The position numbers and the translations under genes are program-made. A stretch of 21,816 nucleotides of DNA from Dactylosporangium sp. AC04546 (GTDB taxonomy: Bacteria; Actinomycetota; Actinomycetes; Mycobacteriales; Micromonosporaceae), in NCBI RefSeq assembly GCF_022095675.1, contig NZ_JAHYSG010000161.1, positions 1-21,816 on the forward strand, read 5' to 3'. The notes beneath the pieces are model-generated. The model was not told where the DNA came from. It made no database searches and was given only the letters and a program-made list of their open reading frames with translations. Below are positions 1 through 6,664 of the stretch, one piece after another; positions within the stretch are counted from its first letter, which is position 1, and each line of letters begins with the position of its first letter.

Positions 1-1147
1 GGGCCGGGGTGGGCGGGGCGCCGAAGCTCGGCGCGGTGGACGCCGGGGCCGTGTACGCCGGGGCGCCCGTCGACGTCGGCTGGACCGGCTGCGCCGGGGC
101 GCCCGAGGTCGGCGCGGCGAACGCCGGCGCGCCGGTCGAGGTCGGCTGGACCGGCTGGACCGACTGCGCGGGCTGCGCCTGCTGCGTGGCGAAGGTCTGG
201 GTCGCGTAGCCCGCGGCCGGGTTGGCCCAGCTTCCGGTCGCCGGCTGCTGCTGGTAGCCCGGCTGCTGGTAGCCCTGCGGGGCCGCCGTGGTCTGCGCGC
301 CCGCGTAGCCGGGCTGCTGGAACGCCCCGGTCTGCTGGCCGTAGGGGTAGCCGGGCTGGCCGTACGGGTAGCCGTACTGCACCGGCTTCGCGGGTGCGTA
401 GGCACCGAGGTACACCCGGATCACCAGGAACACCCCGAGGCCGAGGAGCGCCAGCATGCCCAGTCGCCCGAGGAAGCTCGCCAGCACGTACCCGAAGGAG
501 ACACCGTCGGTCTGCAGGTCGCCGATGAGGCCCGCCAGGAGCAGCACGACGCCGAACAGGGCCGCCACCCCGTACTCGACCAGGGCGCCCAGCACGACGA
601 TGCGGGCCCGCGACACGGCCGGCTCGACGTGCGTCGCGAGCAGCACCGCGATGATCGGCAGCGACACGGTGGCCAGCGACACGAAGGTGCCGAACGACCC
701 GCCCGCGTTGCTCAGGAAGTCCTGCGTGAACGAGGTCAGCAGGTGGATGAGGCCGACCAGGAGGAACAGCGCGTCGACGCCGAGCAGCACCAGGGTGGCC
801 AGCTCGCGGTAGGGCGCGGTGAACTGGCGGGCCGGCTTCGGCTCGCTGGCCGCGGTCATGGTCGCCTGCGGCTGGGGCACCTGGGCGTAGGCCGGCTGGC
901 CCGATGCCGGCTGCTGGCCGGGCTGGGCGTAGGCCTGCTGGGCCTGCTGAGCCTGGGCATAGGCCTGCTGAGCGTGGGCCTGCTGAGCCTGGGCCTGGGC
1001 CTGCTGGGCCTGGGCGTAGGCCTGCTGGGCCTGGGCCGGCTGGGCGTAGGCCGGTTGGGCCGGGGCGGGCTGGGCCGAGGTCGGCTGCAGGCCCGGCTGC
1101 GGCGCGAACCCTCCGGTCGACGTCGGGTCGGGTGGCTGGGTGCTCAC
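1..1147 (-). CDS. Four-helix membrane protein with Q/A/P/Y-rich tails (partial, 3' end outside window)
   Basis: The frame stays open from GTG at 1147 to the window edge, giving 382 visible residues. GGGAGAG lies about 6 bases before the GTG. Residues 1-105 are low complexity (Gln, Ala, Pro, Tyr). Four hydrophobic segments follow at about 116-137, 153-171, 183-208 and 222-246, with short loops. A Tyr/Gln/Pro-rich tail runs from 250 onward, containing YGYPYGQPGYPYGQ and two copies of QPVQPTSTGAPA (331-342 and 353-364). The layout of a low-complexity head, a four-helix core and a disordered Gln/Pro tail resembles the mycobacterial 34-kDa antigenic protein (Rv0954, DUF5336). I infer that from architecture only, not from a clear sequence match. 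No catalytic motif is visible. A structural or scaffold role at the membrane is possible but unproven. The gene is divergent from fbiA. Confidence 0.85.
   Translation of the reverse strand, partial: MSTQPPDPTSTGGFAPQPGLQPTSAQPAPAQPAYAQPAQAQQAYAQAQQAQAQAQQAHAQQAYAQAQQAQQAYAQPGQQPASGQPAYAQVPQPQATMTAASEPKPARQFTAPYRELATLVLLGVDALFLLVGLIHLLTSFTQDFLSNAGGSFGTFVSLATVSLPIIAVLLATHVEPAVSRARIVVLGALVEYGVAALFGVVLLLAGLIGDLQTDGVSFGYVLASFLGRLGMLALLGLGVFLVIRVYLGAYAPAKPVQYGYPYGQPGYPYGQQTGAFQQPGYAGAQTTAAPQGYQQPGYQQQPATGSWANPAAGYATQTFATQQAQPAQSVQPVQPTSTGAPAFAAPTSGAPAQPVQPTSTGAPAYTAPASTAPSFGAPPTPA
908..1060 (-). repeat. Gln/Ala-rich coding repeat inside the first gene
   Basis: Residues 30-80 of the minus-strand protein are built from irregular repeats of AQAQQAYAQ-like units, encoded by repeated GGCCTGCTGGGCC(T)GGGC blocks on the + strand. 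The units differ in length. The composition resembles prion-like Q-rich segments. Confidence 0.75.
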
Positions 1148-1272
1148 TGGCTCTCCCGAAATGACATGCATGGACGCATCAGGTCGCCAGCAGCCTAGTC
1201 CCTGCGATCGAATCTCGCGTGCGCAGGAAGCCCAGGGGAAATCTGTCGTACCGGTGCGGCAGGATTGACGGC

Positions 1273-2229
1273 ATGCGGATCGTGGTTCTGGCCGGCGGCA
1301 TCGGCGGCGCACGTTTTCTTCTCGGTGTCCGGGCGGTGGCCCGGGAGCTGGGCGCCGACGTCACGGCGATCGTCAACGTCGGCGACGACGTCACGCTGCA
1401 CGGCCTGCGCATCTGCCCCGACCTGGACAGCATCATGTATACGCTGGGCGGCGGCGCCGATCCCGAGCGTGGCTGGGGCCGGGTCGGCGAGACCTGGGTG
1501 GTCAAGGAGGAGCTCGCGGCCTACGGCGCCGAGCCCACCTGGTTCGGCCTCGGCGACAAGGACATCGCGACCCACCTGGTCCGCACGCGCATGCTCGACG
1601 CCGGCTATCCGCTGTCGGCCGTCACCGAGGCGCTCAACACCCGCTGGCAGCCGGGCATCCGGGTGCTGCCCGCCAGTGACGACCGCGTCGAGACCCACGC
1701 GGTCGCCGAGCTCGACGGCGCGGCCCGCGCCATCCACTTCCAGGAGTGGTGGATCCGCCACCGCGCGCAGCTGCCGACCCAGCGCTTCGTGTTCGTGGGC
1801 GCCGAGACGGCCAAGCCGGCGGCGGGCGTGCTCGACGCGCTGGCCGCCGCGGATGTCGTCCTGCTGGCGCCGAGCAACCCGGTGGTCAGCATCGCGCCGA
1901 TCTTCGCGGTGCCCGCCCTCCGCGAGGCGGTCGCGACCGGCGCGGCCCCGGTCGTCGGCCTGTCCCCCATCATCGGCACGGCCCCGGTGCGCGGCATGGC
2001 CGACAAGTGCCTCGCCGTCGTCGGCGTCGAGTGCACGGCGGCCGGCGTCGGCGCGCTCCTCGGCGCCCGCTCGGCCGGCGGCGTCCTCGACGGCTGGCTG
2101 GTCGACGAGACCGACGCGGGCGCACAGGTGCCGGGCGTCGAGGTCCGCGCGGTCCCGCTCTGGATGACCGACGAGGCCGCCACGTCCGCCATGGTCCGCG
2201 CGGCCCTGACCCTGGCCGGTGTCGCATGA
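1273..2229 (+). CDS. fbiA: 2-phospho-L-lactate/phosphoenolpyruvate transferase of F420 biosynthesis (CofD/FbiA)
   Basis: This 318-residue protein transfers the activated three-carbon unit (phosphoenolpyruvyl in most actinobacteria, lactyl in archaea) to the deazaflavin Fo, giving dehydro-F420-0 or F420-0. It starts with the CofD nucleotide-binding loop [13 protein letters not shown] (6-18). NVGDD (35-39), [40 protein letters not shown] and the C-terminal LSPIIG...RGMADKCL block follow. All are in the order expected for FbiA, and the length is normal. The ATG at 1273 was chosen because the glycine loop follows at once and CAGGA lies about 10 bases upstream; an upstream in-frame extension to 1219 is not family-like. 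The stop overlaps the fbiB start (ATGA, 2226-2229), indicating translational coupling. Confidence 0.95.
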   Translation: MRIVVLAGGIGGARFLLGVRAVARELGADVTAIVNVGDDVTLHGLRICPDLDSIMYTLGGGADPERGWGRVGETWVVKEELAAYGAEPTWFGLGDKDIATHLVRTRMLDAGYPLSAVTEALNTRWQPGIRVLPASDDRVETHAVAELDGAARAIHFQEWWIRHRAQLPTQRFVFVGAETAKPAAGVLDALAAADVVLLAPSNPVVSIAPIFAVPALREAVATGAAPVVGLSPIIGTAPVRGMADKCLAVVGVECTAAGVGALLGARSAGGVLDGWLVDETDAGAQVPGVEVRAVPLWMTDEAATSAMVRAALTLAGVA

Positions 2230-3299
2230 CCCCGGCAGGCTTCGAGGTGCTGCCCGTCACCGGGATCGGCGACGTGCGGCCCGGCGACGACCTCGCGGGG
2301 CTCATCCGGGCGGCCGCGCCGTGGATCGTGTCCGGTGACGTCCTCGTGGTCACCAGCAAGGTGGTCAGCAAGGCCGAGGGGCAGCTGGTCGAGCTCCCGC
2401 ACGACGAGCCGGCGCGGGAGGCCGCCCGCGAGGCGGTGCTGCGGGCCGAGACCTCGCGGGTCGTCGCGCGGCGCGGTGCCACGCGGATCGTGCAGACGCA
2501 CCACGGGTTCGTGCTGGCGGCCGCGGGCATCGACGCGTCCAACGTCGACCCGGCGCGGCTGGTGCTGCTGCCGAAGGACCCGGACGCGTCGGCGCGCTGG
2601 ATGCGCGACGAGTTCCGGGAGCGCTTCGGCCTCGACGTGGCGGTCGTGGTCACCGACACGATGGGCCGGCCGTGGCGGCTGGGGCTCACCGACGTGGCGA
2701 TCGGCGCGGCCGGGGTCGACGCGCTGACGGACTATCGCGGGCAGCTGGACGCCTACGGCAACGAGCTCCAGCTCACCCAGATGGCGATCGTCGACGAGCT
2801 GGCGGCCGCCGCCGACCTGGTCAAGGGCAAGGTCACGCAGGTGCCGGTCGCGGTGGTCCGGGGGCTGCCGATCCGCGCCGAGGGGCACGGGGCAGGCGCC
2901 GCCGAGCTGATCCGCGGGGCCGACGCCGACCTGTTCTCGCTCGGCACCGCCGAGGCCGTCGCGCGGGGCCTGCGCCACTCGGCCGAGCTGGGCGACGCGC
3001 CGGCGTTCCATCCGGGGCCGGTGCACCTGCCCGAGCTGCCGTTCCCGCAGACACGGAGCGTGACCGTTCCGGACCACACGGCGGCGGCGATCGTCGCCTG
3101 GGCACCGGCCGGCGATCTCGCCGGCGCCGTCCGGGTGGGCATGGAGGTGCAGCGGCTGCGGGCCGTTCTCGCTGCTGAGGGCCTTGCGACCGTCTGGCTC
3201 GACGCGCCGGGCGACCCGCGGCTCGCGGGCGACGTCCCCGAAGGCGGCGTGCCACTCGGCGTGCTCGCCATCGGGCGCGGTAGCCTGCCGTCACTATGA
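2226..3299 (+). CDS. fbiB: Coenzyme F420-0:L-glutamate ligase (CofE/FbiB) with degenerate C-terminal nitroreductase remnant
   Basis: This 357-residue protein adds gamma-linked glutamates to F420-0 using GTP. The CofE ligase domain spans about residues 5-248, with [14 protein letters not shown] (39-52), [11 protein letters not shown] (141-151), DAYGNEL (175-181), ADLVKGK (196-202) and VAVVRG. Full-length actinobacterial FbiB is about 450 residues and ends in an FMN-binding nitroreductase domain that reduces dehydro-F420-0. Here the ligase domain is followed by only about 110 residues. The Arg-rich FMN-binding start of the nitroreductase (RRSVRRF in M. tuberculosis FbiB) is missing. Only the last helix-strand part survives as [22 protein letters not shown] (303-324) and VPLGVLAIG (342-350). 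The start is the ATG overlapping the fbiA stop. The stop overlaps the NUDIX start (ATGA, 3296-3299). Ligase activity is likely; reductase activity of this protein is doubtful. Confidence 0.93.
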   Translation: MTPAGFEVLPVTGIGDVRPGDDLAGLIRAAAPWIVSGDVLVVTSKVVSKAEGQLVELPHDEPAREAAREAVLRAETSRVVARRGATRIVQTHHGFVLAAAGIDASNVDPARLVLLPKDPDASARWMRDEFRERFGLDVAVVVTDTMGRPWRLGLTDVAIGAAGVDALTDYRGQLDAYGNELQLTQMAIVDELAAAADLVKGKVTQVPVAVVRGLPIRAEGHGAGAAELIRGADADLFSLGTAEAVARGLRHSAELGDAPAFHPGPVHLPELPFPQTRSVTVPDHTAAAIVAWAPAGDLAGAVRVGMEVQRLRAVLAAEGLATVWLDAPGDPRLAGDVPEGGVPLGVLAIGRGSLPSL

Positions 3300-3841
3300 C
3301 CCTGCACGATGACGCACTCGCGGTGCTGACGAGCTGGGCGGCGCCGACGGCCGAGGCCGAGTCCACCCGGCAGCGGTTCCTGGGCTTCGTCCGCTCCGAC
3401 GCCACCACCGTGTGGCGCGAACACCCCGGCGCCCACGTCACGGCGAGCACGCTGGTCGTCGACGCCGCCGCCGAGCGGGTCCTGCTCTGCCTGCACGGCC
3501 GCATCAAGAGCTGGGTGCAGCTCGGCGGCCACTGCGAGCCGGGCGACCGCACGATGGCCGGCGCGGCGCTCCGCGAGGCGACGGAGGAGTCGGGCATCGC
3601 CGGCCTGCGCCTCAGCGAGGCCCCGATCGGCCTGGACGTGCACCACGTCCAGTGCTCGGGCGGCCCGTCGCTGCACTACGACGTGCGGTATGCGGCGATC
3701 GCCCCGCCGGGCGCCGTCGAGAAGGTGAGCGCCGAGTCGAGCGCGCTGGGCTGGTTCACCCCGGACGCGCTGCCGGCGCCGCTCGCGGACGCTACCGAGC
3801 CGCTGGTCGCTCCGGCTCTCGCCTGGGCCAAGGGCGCCTGA
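3296..3841 (+). CDS. NUDIX hydrolase, third gene of the F420 operon
   Basis: This is a 181-residue soluble NUDIX protein. The Nudix box spans residues 77-101: GGHCEPGD, then [11 protein letters not shown], supplying the REATEE metal-binding core. The acidic residue of the first half is Asp (GD), one residue further from the REATEE core than the classic Glu, a variant common in GGHxEPGD-type members. The rest matches the fold: a beta-strand [19 protein letters not shown] before the box, then VHHVQCSG and LHYDVRYAA after it. The ATG overlaps the fbiB stop by four bases, so it is probably co-translated with fbiAB. The substrate is unknown. The linkage suggests a role in F420-related nucleotide handling or housekeeping, which is inference. 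Confidence 0.9.
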   Translation: MTLHDDALAVLTSWAAPTAEAESTRQRFLGFVRSDATTVWREHPGAHVTASTLVVDAAAERVLLCLHGRIKSWVQLGGHCEPGDRTMAGAALREATEESGIAGLRLSEAPIGLDVHHVQCSGGPSLHYDVRYAAIAPPGAVEKVSAESSALGWFTPDALPAPLADATEPLVAPALAWAKGA

Positions 3842-4078
3842 CCCGCCCACCCGGAGACCACGGCCCAGCCGACCGCGTACCGGGGATTCCGGCCCGACTG
3901 GCCGCCCGCCCGAGGCCGAGTGACCGCACCACCCATGCCGGCGCCGCGCCAGCCACGCCCGCGCCACATCAGCCACGCCCGCGCCGCACTCGCGCGCAGC
4001 CGCGCCGGCGCCGCACCCACGCCCGCGCCGCCGCGCGGGCTCAGGCCACCGCCACGCTCGGGCCGCCGCGTTTACGAA
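3842..4078. other. Gene-free, C-rich spacer with short direct repeats
   Basis: No credible gene is seen on either strand. The + strand is strongly C-rich, built from CGC/CCG/CAC words. The 15-mer agccacgcccgcgcc occurs exactly at 3951-3965 and 3971-3985 (20-bp period), with degenerate copies downstream. Open frames here encode only Arg/Pro/Ala-rich shadows without family features. The region separates the convergent NUDIX and manC genes. Confidence 0.6.
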
Positions 4079-4137
4079 GACGTTGGTCGATCCACCCTCG
4101 CCTTTCGTGATCAAGTTGAGGGTGATCGACCAACGTC
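4079..4137. repeat. Long imperfect palindrome between convergent genes (dispersed element or bidirectional terminator)
   Basis: Left arm 4079-4099 (GACGTTGGTCGAT, then CCACCCTC) pairs with right arm 4118-4137 (GAGGGTG, then ATCGACCAACGTC). Pairing is complete except for one unpaired C in the left arm, giving about 20 bp around an 18-nt loop. GATC occurs three times (4089, 4109, 4124). The element is clearly less GC-rich than its surroundings. It lies between the 3' ends of the NUDIX gene and manC, so a terminator role for both strands is reasonable. There is no T-run. The size and composition also suit a REP- or MITE-like repeat. Confidence 0.75.
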
Positions 4138-4180
4138 AACGGGAGCGAGCAGCGCGGGCGCGTGCCGGGTGGGCCTGTGG

Positions 4181-5290
4181 TTACAGCAGTTCGATCGAGC
4201 CGCGAGCCTTCAGCTGGTCCACCAGCTTCTTCACGTCCTGGGCCTTGGCGCGCGGGCAGACCAGCAGCGCGTCGGGCGTGTCCACGATGATCAGGTCGTC
4301 GACGCCGATCGCGGCGACCAGGCGGCCCGAGTGTGGGACGACCACGACGCGCTCCGAGTCCTGCATCAGGACCGTCGGCTTCGCCGGGGACTGGCTGTCC
4401 AGCCCCAGGTTCACGACCACGTTGCCGGCCGTGTCGGTCTCCAGCAGCTCGCCGAGGGTGTGGAAGTCGCCCACGTCGTTCCAGCCGAAGTTGCCCGGCA
4501 CCGTGCCGACCAGGCCCGCGCGGCCGGCGCCCTCCATGACGCCGAAGTCGACCGAGATCTTGGTCAGGCCCGGCCACAGCTCGGCCAGGACCTCCTCGCG
4601 CTCGCGGGTGTCCCAGGCCTCGGCGATGCGGGTCAGGCCCTCGTGGAGGGAGGGCTGCTGGCGGGCCAGCTCGTCGAGGAAGACGTCGACGCGCCAGACG
4701 AACATGCCGGCGTTCCAGAGGTACTCGCCCGAGGCGACGTAGCGCCGGGCGACGTCGAGGGCCGGCTTCTCGGCGAACTCGGCGACCTTGCACACGTCGC
4801 CGGTGCCGGTGGGCTCGCCGACGTGCAGGTAGCCGTAGCCGGTCTCCGGGTGGGTCGGCGTGATGCCGATCGTCATCAGCAGGCCGTCCTCGGCGCCCTG
4901 GATGGCCCGCCGCAGCGTCTCGGTGAATGCCGGGACGTCGCGGACCAGCTGGTCGGCCGCGAACGCGCCCATGACGGCGCGCGGGTCGCGGCGGGCGATG
5001 ACCGCCGCGGCCAGGCCGATCGCCGCGCACGAGTCGCGCGGGGTGGGCTCGACGAGGATGTTGCTCTCGGGAAGGCCGGGCAGCTGGCGGGCCACCGCCG
5101 CCGCATGCGCCACTCCCGTCACCACGAACGTGCCGGCCGGCGTCGCCAGGCCCTCCAGTCGCCCGTACGTCGCCTGGAGCAGCGATAACGGCGTGCCCGT
5201 GAGGGCGTGGAGGAACTTGGGATGACCGGCTCGCGACAGCGGCCAGAGCCGCGTGCCACTGCCACCTGCAGGAATCACCGCGTAGAACAC
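4181..5290 (-). CDS. manC: Mannose-1-phosphate guanylyltransferase (GDP-mannose pyrophosphorylase)
   Basis: This 369-residue enzyme makes GDP-mannose from mannose-1-phosphate and GTP for cell-envelope mannosylation. The N-terminus carries the nucleotidyltransferase signature AGGSGTRLWPLSR followed by PKFL. Further on are GAFAADQLV (the usual metal-binding xD site), TGYGYLHVGE, FAEKP, YLWNAGMFVWR and GNFGWNDVGDF, all standard for the family. The bifunctional isomerase half is absent, as in the short actinobacterial form. GTG at 5290 is chosen because family members start right at FYAVIPAGG. An in-frame ATG at 5347 would add 19 residues of uncharacteristic sequence, but it cannot be excluded because the Shine-Dalgarno before 5290 is only moderate. 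The gene follows the glycosyltransferase on the same strand after a 112-bp gap. Confidence 0.93.
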   Translation of the reverse strand: MFYAVIPAGGSGTRLWPLSRAGHPKFLHALTGTPLSLLQATYGRLEGLATPAGTFVVTGVAHAAAVARQLPGLPESNILVEPTPRDSCAAIGLAAAVIARRDPRAVMGAFAADQLVRDVPAFTETLRRAIQGAEDGLLMTIGITPTHPETGYGYLHVGEPTGTGDVCKVAEFAEKPALDVARRYVASGEYLWNAGMFVWRVDVFLDELARQQPSLHEGLTRIAEAWDTREREEVLAELWPGLTKISVDFGVMEGAGRAGLVGTVPGNFGWNDVGDFHTLGELLETDTAGNVVVNLGLDSQSPAKPTVLMQDSERVVVVPHSGRLVAAIGVDDLIIVDTPDALLVCPRAKAQDVKKLVDQLKARGSIELL

Positions 5291-5351
5291 TGGCCCATCA
5301 TGCCCAGCGGAGGGCACCTTCCAACAACTCAGTGGTGTCGTGTCCATTACG

Positions 5352-5388
5352 AAAATCGCCCGGCGCCATTTCAGAGGGTGACGCCGGG
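5352..5388 (-). terminator. Candidate intrinsic terminator after the glycosyltransferase
   Basis: On the minus strand CCCGGCG (5388-5382) pairs with CGCCGGG (5365-5359) across a 16-nt loop. CGA and a TTTT run (5355-5352) follow, 15 bp beyond the glycosyltransferase stop. The stem is short, so termination may be partial. If it works, manC needs its own promoter in the remaining 60 bp. Confidence 0.45.
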
Positions 5389-5402
5389 TGTGCTCATTGC
5401 CA

Positions 5403-6548
5403 TCAGAAGCGTGGGCTCGCGGCTCTCGACCAGGCGGCGAGGTGGACCTCGGCGCTCGACTCCCAGGTGAACTCCTTGGCCCGCGCGGCGCCCGCCTTGG
5501 CGAGGGCCGTGCGGCGCTCGGTGTCGTCGAGCAGGGCCGCCAGGTCGCGGGCGATCTCGTCGGGGCTCGGGCCGGTGTAGGCGACCGCGTCGCCGCCGAC
5601 CTCCGGCAGGGAGAGCCGCGGGGTGGTGAGCACCGGCGCGCCGCACGCCATGGCCTCCAGGATCGGCAGGCCGAAGCCCTCGCCGAAGGACGGATACGCC
5701 GCCACGATGGCCCCGCCGAGGAAGCCCGGGAGGTCGGCGTAGCGGAGGTACCCCGGCCGCAGCAGCCGAAGGTGGGAGGGAACCTCGCTGATCGCGCCGT
5801 CGATCTCGTCGTCGTGGCCCTGGCCGCCGGCGACCACGAGGGCCGGCGGGTCGGTGCGGTCGCGGACGGCGGAGATCCAGCCGCGGATCAGGCTGGGGAC
5901 GTTCTTGCGCGGCTCCTTGGCGCCGAGGAACGCGACGTAGGAGGTCGAGCCCAGGCCGAGCCGGGCCCGGACGCGGGCCTTCTCGTCGTCGCTCGGCGCG
6001 TGGAAGGCCTCGGAGTCGACGCCGTGGTAGGCGACGTCGATGCGGGTCGGGTCGGCGTCGAGCAGCCGGATGAGCTCGTCGCGGGTCGCCTTGCTGGGCA
6101 CGATCACCCGGCTGGCGCGGCGCAGCGAGGTCTTGATCGCCGAGCGGAAGAACGTGCGCCGGGACTTGTCGTAGTGCTCCGGCTCGGTGAAGAACGTCGC
6201 GTCGTGGACCGTCACGGTGACGGGGCAGCCGGCGCGCAGCGGGCACGTGTAGAACGGCGAGTGCAGCACCTGCGCCCCGACCTGCTGGGCGAGCATCGGC
6301 AGGCCGGTCTGCTCCCAGGCGAGGCGGGCCGGGCGGTGGGCCGCGGCGGCCGGCGCGGACATGATCCGTGCGTTGGGCAGCAGTCGCCCGTAGCGCTCCT
6401 GGTCGGTCCGCTGGCACACGACGGTCAGGTCGGAGTCCAGCTTGCCCAGGGCGCCGAGCAGCCCGTCAACGTAGCGACCCACCCCGCCTCGGTCGGCTGG
6501 AACACTCGTGGCGTCGACGAGCACGCGTGGCGGACGGCCGGGGGTCAC
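5403..6548 (-). CDS. GT4-family glycosyltransferase, probably mannosyltransferase
   Basis: This is a 381-residue GT-B fold protein. The N-terminal domain has VLVDATSVPADRGGVGRYVDGLL (around 9-31), the glycine-rich acceptor-side loop of GT4 enzymes. Linker-side motifs include VTVHDATFF, VIVPSKATRDEL and DVAYHGVDSE. The donor domain shows FLGAKEPRKN (about 207-216), LVVAGGQG, and the E-x7-E motif EGFGLPILE (290-298) followed by AMACGAPVL. GTG at 6548 is supported by AGAAGGAG eight bases upstream; the longer open frame to 6737 lacks family sequence. Being next to manC suggests a GDP-mannose donor, but this is inference: GT4 enzymes also use UDP- and ADP-sugars. No signal peptide or membrane segment is seen. 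Confidence 0.88.
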   Translation of the reverse strand: MTPGRPPRVLVDATSVPADRGGVGRYVDGLLGALGKLDSDLTVVCQRTDQERYGRLLPNARIMSAPAAAAHRPARLAWEQTGLPMLAQQVGAQVLHSPFYTCPLRAGCPVTVTVHDATFFTEPEHYDKSRRTFFRSAIKTSLRRASRVIVPSKATRDELIRLLDADPTRIDVAYHGVDSEAFHAPSDDEKARVRARLGLGSTSYVAFLGAKEPRKNVPSLIRGWISAVRDRTDPPALVVAGGQGHDDEIDGAISEVPSHLRLLRPGYLRYADLPGFLGGAIVAAYPSFGEGFGLPILEAMACGAPVLTTPRLSLPEVGGDAVAYTGPSPDEIARDLAALLDDTERRTALAKAGAARAKEFTWESSAEVHLAAWSRAASPRF

Positions 6549-6597
6549 TTGGCGACTCCTTCTGGACTCGACGACTCGATGTGACGTTCCGGCCCAA

Positions 6598-6603
6598 AGC
6601 CTA
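6598..6603 (-). promoter_or_regulatory. Possible -10 hexamer for the glycosyltransferase
   Basis: TAGGCT (TANNNT type) lies on the minus strand about 50 bases before the GTG start, in the 116-bp gap after the amidase stop. No convincing -35 element is seen. The same hexamer TAGGCT occurs at 1197-1192 (minus) upstream of the first gene. Confidence 0.25.
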
Positions 6604-6664
6604 CGCCCGATCCCCCGGTGATCGATGTCCACGACGCGACTGCGAGCCGAGTTCCACCCAGGAT

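Noticed and set aside
1605..3077. 490-residue minus-strand frame across fbiA-fbiB
   Set aside because: Antisense shadow of two confidently identified F420 genes.
3942..4070. CRISPR-like or tandem array in the C-rich spacer
   Set aside because: Only one exact 15-bp duplication is present; the rest is degenerate GC-rich sequence without regular repeat-spacer structure.
3920..5188. 422-residue + strand frame across manC
   Set aside because: Antisense to manC, which has all its family motifs; this frame has none.
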